NCBI GenBank assembly: GCA_950295325.1
Contig: OX485803.1
Location: forward strand, 14,200,001 to 14,264,000
Length of the DNA: 64,000 bases
Direction: 5' to 3'
Source of the DNA: Polytrichum commune
Lineage: Eukaryota > Streptophyta > Polytrichopsida > Polytrichales > Polytrichaceae
This document shows, piece after piece, positions 23,455 through 35,021 of the stretch; position 1 is the first letter of the stretch, and each line of letters starts with the position of its first letter. Under the pieces are notes generated by a model. The model was not told where the DNA came from and ran no database searches. It saw only the letters and a program-made list of their open reading frames with translations. Made by a program: the position numbers and the translations under genes.

Positions 23455-24408
23455 GGGCCACTTCACACACGAGACTGAGAGCCCGTGACCATTACACTTC
23501 AAGCACTCTCATTGGTGGAAAATGCGGAGCCCGTCCCAAGTTCGCTTCACACTATGTTTGAGGGACCAACGGAGTATGAGAATGCAAGGTGGATGTAAAG
23601 TCTACATGGATTCCTACATGGCATGAAATGAATCTTGTTTGATGATCACTTGGACTATTTTCAAAAACCATCTCTTGGAGGTATGCTTGACACAAAACCC
23701 ACAAACCATAGCACTCTGAACCAGAGCCCAACATTTTCCTTTTTAATTGCACCCATACCCAGACCATGCCATCAGCAGTGACCTATGCCCACCCATGCCC
23801 ACCCATAGCATGACATGTGCGCACCATGCCCACACATGCCCACACATAGGATGACATGTGCCCACCCACGCCCCACCCATGCCCACCCATAGCATGACAT
23901 GTGCGCACCATGCCCACACATGCCCACACATAGGATGACATGTGCCCACCCACGCCCCACCCATGCCCACCCATGCCCACCCATGCTATTCAAATTGCGC
24001 CCATGTATTAAAAAATTGTGTAATGTGTATTGTGTAAATGTGTAATGTGTCTTGTATGATTGTGTAATTGTGCCCCACCCATGCCCACTCATGAACAATA
24101 ATATTGCACCCATGCCCACCCAAAACCCATGGGCATGGGTGGGTATGGGCATGGGCATGGGTATGGGCACCCAATGTAGGGCTCTGCTCTGAACGCTCAC
24201 AACCGTTGGTTTATTCTAATTTATCACGGGTGAGGACCCGCATGAATAGAAATTCATCGAAATGACATCTAGTTGAGGCCCCGGTCACATATGACTTCAC
24301 GCCACACTTGAGGATCCGTGACCATACTACATGATTTTGGACACTCACTTTCTTTTGGGCTCTCACAATTTCATGGTCACGGCTCTTGGCTCGTGTGTGA
24401 AGTGGCCC
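23455..24408 (-). mobile_element. Harbinger-like MITE, family C, copy 3, with minisatellite insert
   Basis: The left end GGGCCACTTCACACACGAG follows TAA (23452-23454), and the right end read inward is GGGCCACTTCACACACGAG, a perfect TIR. The right flank is CGA, so the duplication is lost on that side. The outer portions match 17475-17951 in reverse complement. The middle (about 23750-24180) is a CCCAC/CATGCC-rich minisatellite not present in copy 2, so the element is nearly twice as long. Confidence 0.7.
23775..23975. repeat. 84-bp minisatellite, about 2.3 units
   Basis: 'Atagcatgacatgtgcgcac' recurs at 23805 and 23889, giving an 84-bp period. Each unit is itself made of two related halves (cccaccca.. 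and cccacaca..). Because 84 is a multiple of three, several frames stay open and give G/H/M/W-rich repetitive peptides, which I regard as artefacts. Simple CATGGG-type repeats continue near 24123-24172. Confidence 0.8.
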
Positions 24409-24819
24409 CGAGCTTAATAAGTGAAGTTCGAAGGTCTCGAAATCGGCCTAAGTTTTAACTTTAACTTTAACTAGCTGTGGCAAGTATCATGGGAGATCTA
24501 TGGCAAGCCGGTGGGAGCTGACACTTAGATTTTGGATTTCAACTTTCTGCCCACATGGACATCAAGTAATTAATAAAGTACTGACTGCAAATGTAAAGTG
24601 AGTAAGTTAGTGTAGTAACTTTGTTGACCTTTTACTCTCTGTCTCTTCCTTTGCTGACTTGCAGGAGCATCTAGTAATGCAGGCGAGGTGTCAGTGTGCA
24701 GCTTTAGGGCCTTTGTTATTAGTAAGGAGTCATGTGAAACTGATGAGCTATGGAACTTAGTCGTAACCTTGTAGTACATAGAACTTGGCCGCGTCATGTT
24801 AGTGGCTCGGTCCTTTTTA

Positions 24820-25030
24820 TTTTTATTTTTTATGTTTGGAACATAGGAGATGTATAGCCACCTAGTTCGTTTTTTCTGTCAAGTAGAGAGAAGATTTCAT
24901 ACTTGGGAATCGAACCAGCAATCACTCTGTTTGGTTTTGGGTACCTCTCCACTATCATTCGGTAGTTTAAAGTCATCTCGGACTTCGGTCCACTTGATTT
25001 TGAAGTAGTGCCTACAAGGAAACGAGTCCT
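24820..25030 (-). mobile_element. tRNA-derived SINE-like element, copy 2
   Basis: On the minus strand the B box GGTTCGATTCC (24906-24916) is preceded by 'atagtggagaggtaccc' and followed by 'atgaaatcttctctctactt'. This matches the copy at 5248-5512 over about 150 bp. A T-rich tract on the plus strand (24808-24832) would be the A-rich tail of the minus-strand element. Confidence 0.6.
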
Positions 25031-26820
25031 AAGCAATTGTCGTGCGTCACTGCAAAATTGTCTTACGTCACTGGGAGATCTGCAAGTCTATTGTAGTCGT
25101 AGATTTGTATATTTCTTTTCACTGATGGAGAGTGATTGACTGGGAATGATATGTTGATGTTATAGTAGAATGGGTATGTGGTCGTATTGTGGCATAACAT
25201 TGCAAAGCCTATGATAAGGGTTTGCCTTTACGAAAGGGAAACCTTACAACTTGGCCCACAAACACTTACTAATTGATGCACAATATCTTGACATGCATGA
25301 CCAATGCAGTTGGTGTCGGGCCTCACACAACTGGCCAACAAGCAAGCATGTTGTCAAATTTAATTATACTAAACATGAGCCGGTGATTTTTCAAATACTA
25401 AGTACTAATTCTATGTGGGAGACAAAAATCCACCCATACATACACCTTTGCAAAGTGAACAATAATTAGGTTGAGTACTGTTCATTCTGCAAAAGCGGCC
25501 TAACATGTGGGGACCCATGATGGTAATATATCCAGCAACTAGGGGTGTAGCACCCTAGTGGCAAGTAATGCTATGCGACCACTTCCAACTTTACATACAA
25601 TTTTCATCGTTGGATCAAATTGAGCATTGTCTCATCCGGTTAACAATTGCTCCATATTTGGGAATAACGAAGATTGTCATTTCAAGTTTCACATATGAAG
25701 TTGGGATGCAAAAAATTAAAAAGAAAGTCAAAAGTGAAGATTTGTGTTGTCCTTAAGTAGATTAATTAATGTCCTCAAACTTGAATTTGATCATTGCATT
25801 TTAGGACATTGAATGTCAACAAGCTAAGTTATGTTGGAGTGTCGTGGTGTTGTCTTTGCATATTTTTAGTCAAATAAAAACTAAGATTCCATTGTATAAA
25901 GATAAAATGTGACTTGAACATCGACCTGTAGAAGGAAAGAAACCATAGTGAGAGAGAAGATTATCGCATATGAGCGTATCTGTCATTCATCCAACATAAA
26001 AACCTTGAAATAACATGCAATCTGGATGTTTATTGTGTTTAGCTGACTTGACATTGGATTTAGTTTTAAAGACCCTAGATTAGTATCGTCCAAGCCATTT
26101 GAAATCAATTGACCACAAAACCTATAAGAGGTCAAGGTTTTATGTTGGATATACGAGAGTAACATGGAGGTTGAAGGTAAGTTCAAGTAACCAAAGAACA
26201 AGCACCACCGATTGCCCCGTCAACCATGAGGAAGTTCCATGAAAAATGGGGTGTCAATGAGTGAGAAGCGCCTCACTCACGGGAACGAAAATTTGATTGA
26301 TCTAGCCAAACACAACTAACTTACCACACACCACACTTTGTTGGGTCCCAAAGGTTGGGCAAGCTACACTATAGTCCTATTAACATTGGTGGAAAATTGG
26401 TGTGGAAACAATTAGCATGGGCCACACTAGATTTCTAGTGAAGGTGGAATTAACGTGGGTCCAAGACCCCGGGTCTTCCCCTAGGTCTTCATGAAGACTT
26501 TCCACTGACACATTGAATATTAGTTACATGACAAAAGTAGCATAAAATAAAACAATCACCCATGCTAATTTTTCAGGAAAACAATTAATGTGGCCCATGC
26601 TAATTTTCTATTAAAATTTAGTGTGGGTTGAAAATTATTGTGGTCCACAATATTAGGACTATTTAGTGTACTTGCAAAACATTGTTTTTCTTGATGCAAG
26701 AACACATAGTCATGCACAAGCCCCGAGTCATATCACATTTGTCCTTATTATATATCCTAGTCTCTACTTTGAGCACAATGCAATAGTCCATTCTTGTTAG
26801 AGTTATTTTGTAATTCAATG
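25031..26820. other. No gene recognised; small foldback near 25.94-26.17 kb
   Basis: Inverted repeats 'catccaacataaaaaccttg' (about 25989-26008) and 'caaggttttatgttggat' (about 26132-26149) bound a small foldback related to repeat L. At about 26370-26660 phrases like 'aattaatgtggcccatgcta' repeat and are echoed at 38380-38480. No coding signal was found. Confidence 0.45.
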
Positions 26821-26879
26821 ACACCTTTTGTCAGGAGGTGGTCCCGTATGAGTTTCTAGCGGGTTTTTGTTAAGTCTGC

Positions 26880-28575
26880 ATGGTTGAAATGGGGTTCCAT
26901 TGGTAAAGGCCCAAGTTCTGCTTCCATGGAACTTAAGGTTGCAGCGAGGTCTGGAGACCCAAAGCTTTTGGCGGATGCCATAAAGTCTTACATTGAAGCA
27001 GAAGATATGAATACTAGGGAGTATGCTTTGGAAAGGTTTGAACTGTTTGGTTGGTCCAAACTTTTTGGTTCCACAAAACAAAAACTTGACCTCCCACCCA
27101 ATTCTGTTTGCAATTCACATCGACCAGACAAGGTAGACTACTCCATTCCTTGCCCTGATACCCAAGCCACTCGACAACGCATAGAGGAGTCTTTAAATGT
27201 TGTAGAGCATGTAGGGAGTGTCCTTGGGAAAGGTCGAACTTTTTGGTTGGTCCAAACTTTTTGGTTCCACAAAACAAAAACTTGACCTCCCACCCAATTC
27301 TGTTTGCAATTCACATCGACCGAACAAGGTAGACTACTCCATTTCTTGCCCTAATACCCAAGCCACTTGACAACGCATTGAGGAGTCTTTAAATGTTGTA
27401 GAGCATGTAGGGAGTGTGCTTGGGAAAGGTTTGAACTGTTTGGTTGGTCCAAACTTTTTGGTTCCACAAAACAAAAACTTGACCTCCCACCCAATTCTGT
27501 TTGCAATTCACATCGACCGAACAAGGTAGACTACTCCATTCCTTGCCCTAATACCCAAGCCACTTGACAACGCATTGAGGAGTCTTTAAATGTTGTAGAG
27601 CATGTAGGGAGTGTGCTTGGGAAAGGTTTGAACTGTTTGGTTGGTCCAAACAAGGTAGACTACTCCATTCCTTGCCCTAATACCCAAGCCACTCGACAAC
27701 GCATTGAGAAATCTTCAAATGTTGTAGAGCATGGTGTGGCTCATACCACATCCATTTTGGAGATGGATTGCGTTGCTAGCCAGTGGCACATTGCAAGATT
27801 GACAACAAACTCTACCAAGTGGTGTTGGACGATACATGCTAATACATGTATTTTGTGCAATGCCAAAGTCGGAACTTGCACACATGGCACCCTTGCTTCA
27901 ACATACAAAGGGTTGAAGAAAGAGTTCCACTTCATCAAGAATGTGGAGTGTGAATTTTGGTTTTGTCCTGACGACATCAAATGTTGTGAGAGTGGCAACG
28001 AGAAGAAAAATATACTGGATTGGTTTATAGTACCAAACACATGGCTACTGAAAAATAAGTACAAAACTCTCGAGGGAGGAGGTGATATCTCTTGAGGATG
28101 CCAGTTTCCAATCGTAGCAAAGGGGGGCACATCCACCACATTGGAGGTTATTGGCAATCGCCACGCTCCCCATTCTTCGGTTGCAATTTTGCATGCCTTT
28201 GAGCCTTGATGCCCATCCAACTTCCAAATTTGGGAAGGCAGTGCGTCAAATGCAATAACATCCATCACAAATCACAAAAACAAATGGGAGAGTGCCGAAA
28301 TAATGGACGAAAACTATGTTGTTGGAGTTACATCCATTCCATACTTAGGTTTTAAAGTGATCATCAACATCATGTCCAAGAAAGACAACACCAAAATGTG
28401 TTATGGAGCTTTGTGCCAAAAAAGGAAATGGGTGTATTGCAAACACCTTTACTATGTGTTCAAATTTATCTGCAAAGTGGATTTTGACAACGACAAGTTC
28501 ATTCACGCTCCTACGTATGCATATAACGAGGTCATGCGTTTCCTTGAGCTTGTTGGTGTGGTTGCACCCGAGTAG
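26880..28575 (+). pseudogene. Decayed SWIM zinc-finger family protein, copy A
   Basis: This is the plus-strand relative of the locus at 61119-62882. It reads LKVAARSGDPKLLADAIKSY at the start, QATRQRIEESLNVVEH after the array, then WHIARLTTNSTKWCW and FWFCPDDIKCCESG, and ends with YCKHLYYVFKFICKVD and NEVMRFLELVGVVAPE before a stop at about 28573-28575. Stops and frame changes near 28090-28300 break it. The C-terminal C-x-H (CKH) of a SWIM finger is kept, but the preceding C-x-C has been lost through a deletion. SWIM fingers occur in MULE-type transposases and some host proteins; a transposon origin is my inference. An internal 197-bp array further disrupts it. Confidence 0.6.
27031..27735 (+). 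repeat. 197-bp tandem array inside SWIM relic A
   Basis: Units start 'gaaaggtttgaactgtttgg' (second unit deleted to 'gaaaggtcgaac') at 27031, 27228, 27424 and 27621. Periods are 197, 196 and 197 bp. The fourth unit lacks about 95 bp and then continues into unique coding-like sequence. The duplicated segment carries peptide sequence such as STKQKLDLPPNSVCNSHRPD. The other copy of the family (61.1-62.9 kb) has this segment once, so the amplification is specific to this locus. Confidence 0.85.
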
Positions 28576-28600
28576 TATTGCAACTATGTTGTTCAAACTA

Positions 28601-30144
28601 TTATTAATAAGTATTATTGCATGAAAATTTTATGACCTTTCTCTTATTGTGGTTACCTTTGGTTATATTTACATTATAATACAATAAAATATAATATTTG
28701 ACTAAGGATTAAAAAAATTCCAAGGTAATAGGTGTCATTTTACACACTATGCAATTTGTGAACTACCAACACAAAGGTTTGAATGCCATTTGGTACCCCT
28801 ATACATGTGACAATTTTGATAGCATTTTCCTTGTTGCTTGCAATTAACTACTAATCACTCATAAGTTACCACTCACCACTCACCACTCACCACTTCCCTC
28901 CCACACAAGGCCCATACACCTTAAATATTTGTGTTTGTCTTCATTTGTTAGTAGGAAAGAAATGGCCAGAGGTAGATGACCTACCCCCACCAATCATCTT
29001 ACTAAGGTAAAATGGGTCTAATACAAACATGTCCCCATGGGTTTGTGGTTATCTCAAGTAGGTTTTATTGGACTCGTTCAAGTACTTTGGTGTCAATTCT
29101 AAAACTTAATTAAGAATGGGATGAAAGCACTTTTTCTTTTTCTTTTTCTTTTCGGTTTTGGTTTTTTTCATGGCTCTTTGTATTGCTTTCTTTCTATAAG
29201 GTGGGTTCAATTTTACTTTTTAAAGAGTCTTTGTTTGCCCGGTTCCTCACTCCTTTAAGTTGATCTTGGTGTTTGCAAGGTGTCATGGTTATGCATATTA
29301 TTTCAGCAAAGGAATTTCAATTTCATCACCCTCTAGGCAAAAAAAAGTAAATAAAATAAAGATAGCATTTTTGTGTTATGATATGTCTGATTGCAATATT
29401 TTTCATCTACCTAGATGTATTTTGAGGCAAAAAAACTCAATCAATATATTACCTATATTTAGCAATTCACATGTTGCACTCTTTTGATTGGTGGACTACA
29501 ATTATTTCGAGTTTAAAGTATTAATTTTGTTTATGTTGGACACTAGCCTTGAGAGAATAAAGGTATTTTTTTTATGTTCACTAATTCCTAATTCATTTCT
29601 TTAGAAATATAAGTCATTGGAAATGACACAAACATTACATCTATATATTAAAAACATTTTACCATTCTTGTGATGTGAAGGATGTCACATTGATTCTTGG
29701 CTTTTGAGGTTAAAAAAATCCCATCGAAACAATATTTGGAAGAACGTGTGACTTTGTCGATGAGCAAAGTTCTACCTAATACTCTGCACCATGTAAAGTT
29801 GTTGGGGTTTTTATTCCCCGTGGTCAGGGCTCAATTTGAATAGGATAGAAGCGCCTATGACAAACACTACACTATGGGCATTACAATCCTCTATCTAACC
29901 TATAAAAATTAAAAAAAAAAAACAATCTGAATTTACAATCACAATGGCATCAAGAACACATGAATCATATTACAATTAATCTATGACCTCATTTGACCCT
30001 TCATAGTTTGATAAAGGGGTACAAAGTTGGGATATGATTTTATAGTTGGGGGTACAATATAATTAGGTGTGATGATCCAATTGCATGCCCTTTTGCTCCG
30101 CTCCTTCCCACCATGGATCCACATGCTTCTTCTTACCAATGAAC
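28601..30144. other. No gene recognised
   Basis: AT-rich sequence with (CACTCAC)n near 28870-28892 and (CTTTTT)n near 29132-29153. No element or coding region was identified. Confidence 0.5.
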
Positions 30145-30372
30145 GGGGAGCACTAACCGCTAGTTACAGATGATCCATTTTGAGTTTGAAAAATTAACCG
30201 GTTCAAGTTCAAGACTTCAGGGAAATTACCCATCATTTTAGAGGAGTGTATGTATGGATTATACCTCATAAAAAAGAAAAAAAGAAAAAAAGAAAAAAAG
30301 AATCACAACATGGAACTGATTGGACTTACGGAACACTAGGATTTTGACCAATCATGCCCATAAGTCTCCCCA
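30145..30372 (+). repeat. Dispersed repeat G, copy 3
   Basis: Runs from 'cggggagcactaaccgctag' to 'catgcccataagtctcccc'. A (AAAAAG)n run near 30270-30301 sits where other copies have 'aataaagaaaaacc'. Confidence 0.6.
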
Positions 30373-30769
30373 GACACTGCTTCCTACCTCTTGCCTATTG
30401 AACACTTCAATGTTATTTTTTGTATTTTTTGCATATTTTTTTTGAGAAGCTTCTTTGGACTCTTTGGTGACCCAAAATCAAAGTGAACTCAAAGTGAACT
30501 ACCCAAGTCATGAAGGGAGGATTTTCGATTGATTTTTATAAGGCAAAAGCTCCTTTGGGAAGTTTCTGTGTGCAAGGGTTTTGTGTCAAAGATCACTTGC
30601 TAGTCGATAAGGCAGCCACAAAACGATCTTATCATCAGCACAGCTGGTCGAGCAGCCTTGTTAAAAAGCAAGCAGATGGACTGAGAAACTTTCAAAGATG
30701 TACGCATTGCCAAGTCAAATTCAATCTCAGTTGTCTTTGGATCGCGAACTTCACATTTGTGAAATTAGA

Positions 30770-31015
30770 GAGAAAAGGGAGGGGATTATTGTTTACGAGT
30801 GTAGCTCGCACCCACCCAACATAAAACTTGACCCCTCTAGGTTTGTTGTGGATCCATCTCATATGATTTTAAGTAGACGAATTTGGGGTCTTTATAGCTA
30901 ATTTTGGTGTCAAATAGACTAAAAAAGAAACTTCCGGGTTGCATACGATTTCGGGGCTTTGATGTTGGATGAATGAGAGGTATGTTCGTATATGATGATT
31001 CCCTCTCTCCCAGAC
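30770..31015 (+). repeat. Dispersed repeat L, copy 2
   Basis: Shares 'gtttgttgtggatccatctc', 'ttggggtctttatagctaat', 'ttttggtgtcaaat' and 'ttggatgaatgagaggt' with 1-165 and 37865-38310. Confidence 0.55.
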
Positions 31016-32275
31016 TGGTGAGGAGTTTCTCGGATGAAGTTTGAATTTAGAGTTTGATGGGCCAAAGCTCATTAAACTCGGGATACTGGTCACCCGATTA
31101 AGGTGGTCCTTAACACAACCAAATCATTCATCCTAGGCTCAACTTCTGCTCATCCAAGCGGAGAGCACTCCAACAACTGCCATGTGCATTTCTATGCAGA
31201 CCAAGAACATTTCATCCATAATCTCACGTTCATTTTCGTAAACATACTAGTTATACCTCATAAACAACTTGAGGAGGAGGAGGAGGATGTGTCACTGCTA
31301 TTAGTGCAACTTGTCATCCACTCTCCTCTTGTTGGTTTTTACTTGACCCCTAGGATGGTTGTCACCAAAAACTAATCCGGTTAGCCCATTCCGTAACATA
31401 CATACCAAATTTGTCATACACGCCACTTTGAATTTGTAGTTGTCACTGTCATTCACATTCGTGTTTTTTTTCTTTTTTTTTCTCTCTCCCTACATCTCAA
31501 TGTAGTTTCATGTATTGTTTTCAACACATTTTTTGTGTTGTGATGAATTCTTCTGTGGTGCTTGTAGAGGTTACAAACAATCATGCAAATGATGAAAGAA
31601 GGTGGCAATTCATTGGGCCACCCATAAGACCTTTGGAGATGCCCTCAAATCTAAGGATGCAAACTAGGTTTCACTTATGTATCTCCTAAATGCAATCTAA
31701 CTACCTCTAGGACCAAGAATAGTCCACAACTATTTGGCACCTAAGGTGATGTTCCATGATTGAGGAAGAGGATGACTTCCTAAGAGCATAATCCCCACCC
31801 TATCCACCCTTAATTTGGACCACTGGTCTTCACAATCACATGGCCTATAGGAGAAGGTGGCAAAATGATTATGTCCAATAACCATGCTTGTGCCTCCCAG
31901 GCCTATTTCGGAAAGGGAGGGGAGGGGGTAACCTAGTCTATGCTTGTTTTGTGTAGTGTGTTGTTTACTTTCAAAATAGAGGAGTCCCTAACGAGCCTTT
32001 ACCCCTTGAGAAAAACTCCCAATTTCATGTATTTTTCAAGATTGTGATGTTGCCTCTACTTCCAAGATTTGGTTTTCCAACACCTACCAATGCGGAGCAG
32101 TAAAAATGTGCCCCTTATATGTTTGTTGATTCATCCCATCTTAATTTCAATAGACTAATCTACGACCTATGAGGTGCTCAAAAATATAGTAACAATCCCC
32201 AAGCTCTAACACATCAATCGGCGTATCACACCCTCCCCCCTTGGTAAGTGCTACGAAACATCACCCCCAATGAAC
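31016..32275. other. No gene recognised
   Basis: A (GAG)n run near 31272-31287 gives an acidic patch in a 90-codon ORF that I do not consider real. T-rich and CT-rich tracts lie near 31465-31490. Confidence 0.5.
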
Positions 32276-32437
32276 GTAACCGGTGGAAGTTCAAGACTTC
32301 AGGAAAGTTTTAGAGGAATTTGTAGAATATACCCTGGTTTAATGAAGAAAAGAGTGAAAGATGTCGACATGTAACCAGTTGGACTTGGAAACACCACGAG
32401 GATATCGACTATTTAATTATGCCCAAAAACCTCCCCG
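32276..32437 (+). repeat. Dispersed repeat G, copy 4
   Basis: Truncated at its left end relative to copies 2 and 6. It runs from 'aaccggtggaagttcaagac' to 'cccaaaaacctccccgg' and includes 'aaagatgtcgacatgtaacc'. Confidence 0.6.
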
Positions 32438-32744
32438 GACAACTGCATCACCGCCGTTTTGACAGCAGCATGTGTTGCCATGAATTCTGACACCAAAGTC
32501 GCATACTCCTTCGTCCCTGCAGAAGTACTTGATCAGTTGGGCGTAATTGATCCCCCCAAAAACCAGGCAAAAACCTGTGCAGGTGTTGATTCAGGGTGGG
32601 GTTAGGCATTTAGAAATTGTGCCCTCGGAGTGAAGAATTCAGTTCTTTCATTCAAGTTGTGCACACTGCATGATTTGTGTGGTAATTAAGTGAGTCAAAA
32701 CAGCCTTCTGGACAAGATCATGTCGGTGTCCAGGGAGATTTGTG

Positions 32745-32925
32745 GGCATAATCGGTGAAAATCCTAGTGTTTCCAAGTCCAACAGGTTGCATGTTGTGAT
32801 CTTTCGGATTTCTTTGTTAATTTGAGGTACAATCCATAGATTCCTCTTAAACTTATGGTAAGTTTCCTGAGTCTTGAACTTCAACCGGTTCACCTGTGAG
32901 GAGCGGTCGGTTCTCCCCGTTCACT
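32745..32925 (-). repeat. Dispersed repeat G, copy 5
   Basis: Reverse complement of the family, from 'tgtgggcataatcggtg' to 'cggttctccccgttc'. Three copies (4, 5, 6) cluster within 1.3 kb. Confidence 0.6.
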
Positions 32926-33365
32926 GGACCATGTACTTGATGGAATGCAGGTTTTGCGAATCTACACGTACTGTAGAAGGCTCTCTATTCCAACGAAAAA
33001 ATGTAAGCATTCTCCCCTTCAAACTTTTCCACGTTTCACTTGTACATTGGGTGATACCGTAACTGAATTCCATGTAGAAACTACATTCCGGTACTGATAA
33101 AGATGAAATAAAGAGCGCTCTACAGTATGATTCTCGAATCTCAAATCAAATGTCATCTTTAATACGAATGTTTGTCATGGGGCATTTGTGGCTTCTTGCC
33201 TGTGAAGGTCATGAACCTAGTTGCTTGTGTTCTCATTGCAACACATAAGTTATCACTCACAGGATCACCAAGGTCTCGTTGATGTAAATGTCACTGTGAT
33301 ATCGTAATTTCAGAGTCTCTTGTTTGCCAAGGCTTGGTCAACAAGAACACAGATGAAATCATAGA

Positions 33366-33549
33366 ACGGGGAGAACCAACCACAAGTTACAGGTGAAACC
33401 AGTTGAGTTTGAGAAACAACCGGTCGAAGTTCCAGACTATAGAATATACCTCAATTCAATAAAGAAAAACGGAAAGATGTCGACATGTAACCGGTTGGAC
33501 TTAGAAACACTAGAATCTTGAGTGATTATGTCCAAAAATCTTCCCAGGA
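33366..33549 (+). repeat. Dispersed repeat G, copy 6
   Basis: A near-complete copy, from 'cggggagaaccaaccacaag' to 'gtccaaaaatcttcccagg', containing 'gatgtcgacatgtaaccggt'. Confidence 0.65.
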
Positions 33550-33555
33550 AACTGG

Positions 33556-34910
33556 ATGAAATGCCAAAAGTCATTTAGAGATGTCTACTCTTCACATTAC
33601 TTGGGTCATAACTACACAGTTGCGACCAAATTGCTCGAGCTCCGTATCTGCACACTCTACTTATGGGCTATTGACAGAATGGATTTGGGAAATTGTGGGC
33701 ACTTCCAACTCCACAGACAACTTTTGCTCGGGGAAGTCTCATCTGGTAGCAAATGCGGATTATGAAAAGTATCACAATCTGAGTTTGGGAAGCAAACATC
33801 ATAACAGGTCCAAGTGAAGACTTCTCTTCATCTTCAAAGCACGTGTGTTAACTATATATTGAACCTAGAATGATGTCTGTATGTTGATCACATACTCCAA
33901 CTTCATCGGTACACATGTAGTGTCCATCCTTGACTACAAACCTTACCTTACCATACACCACTCAAAGATTGGTATCCAATTAAGGAGGTTGACCACATAA
34001 GTCCCACATACCTTTCTTGTACAACAATCTTGAAGGTTTGATTCGTAAGGCCTATTTCATGCCCATTTCATGGTGTGCCTATCTGACCGAACTTGTGGAA
34101 GCTACCTTGCAAACAAAGTAGATCCAGAAGTGTTGCCAAAGTTTCCAAGAACCACACAAGTTTTGCGAATTCACGACAGCAATTCAGTAATGAATACTTT
34201 TTTGATTGGCATTTCCTGATGGAAAGTTTGCAGAACATCAGACCAGTTCAATCATCTGAGATTTTGAATGATAATTTTGACGCAAAATTGACACACGGAG
34301 AAAGCCATGTTTGATACTTTCTGTTTGATGTAGAGGAGCCTGGATATGTCATCTCTACTTTGCTCAACTACAGTTCCATCACAATCTAGACCTACATTTC
34401 ACAACCTCACAAGACCTCCGGAAACCTTGTGGGAAACTAAGTAGATGTCTGTCGGTGACATGCATATGACATAGTCACCAGAGAAACATCGTCACCCTGA
34501 AATTAGTACTGCAACTTGCGAAGTTGGAGGCTTCATCATAACCTTAAAACATACATTTGTATGCATTCCCTCCTGCAATTTCCTACCATCCGACCTACAG
34601 ATGACCTCAAAGTGCACTATTCGGATTGTGGCAACATGGCAAACTACAGCAAGTAGAATACTTGGCAAACTTCATTGAAGAGATGAAATCTTGCGCTGTG
34701 GTAGTAAGCCCTCCTTCTATGAGTCATCAACAATGAAGCTGGATCACCCAGTGCTCCCAAAATTGCTTACAGAGGAGGTTATGGTGGATCTAGTCCCCAT
34801 TCTAGTCATGTCAAGTTGATGTACAATGGAGTCGACTTTGAGTGCTTGGCTGGCACCGCACAGAAACTCGGTCTCGCTGTCTCAATTGGATATCAGTGTC
34901 TGACTTGAGA
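33556..34910 (+). pseudogene. Coding-looking relic sequence, unidentified
   Basis: Several plus-strand stretches have protein-like texture but lie in shifting frames: HLVANADYEKYHNLSLGSK (about 33740-33800), NFIGTHVVSILDYKPYLTIH (about 33900-33960), SNEYFFDWHFLMESLQNIRP (about 34190-34250), QQVEYLANFIEEMKSCAVVV (about 34647-34706) and, after a shift, YRGGYGGSSPHSSHVKLMYN then GVDFECLAGTAQKLGLAVSI ending in TGA (about 34772-34908). I do not recognise a family. It could be a decayed gene, or several exons of one plus-strand gene whose splice sites I could not pair convincingly. It could also be partly the 3' untranslated region of the neighbouring minus-strand gene. Confidence 0.25.
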
Positions 34911-35021
34911 TTGGAATACTTCCCCGCCAATAGGGTGTCTGGCACCAAATTCCGCTGTACAGGTCACTCTCTCTTACTGGTGAATATTCGTTGATGACGG
35001 ATGTCTGTAAGTGATGGATGT

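Noticed and set aside
23743-24200. ORFs of 65-142 codons rich in Gly, His, Met and Trp on the minus strand
   Set aside because: The 84-bp minisatellite period is divisible by three, which keeps frames open by arithmetic. There is no start context or conserved flank.
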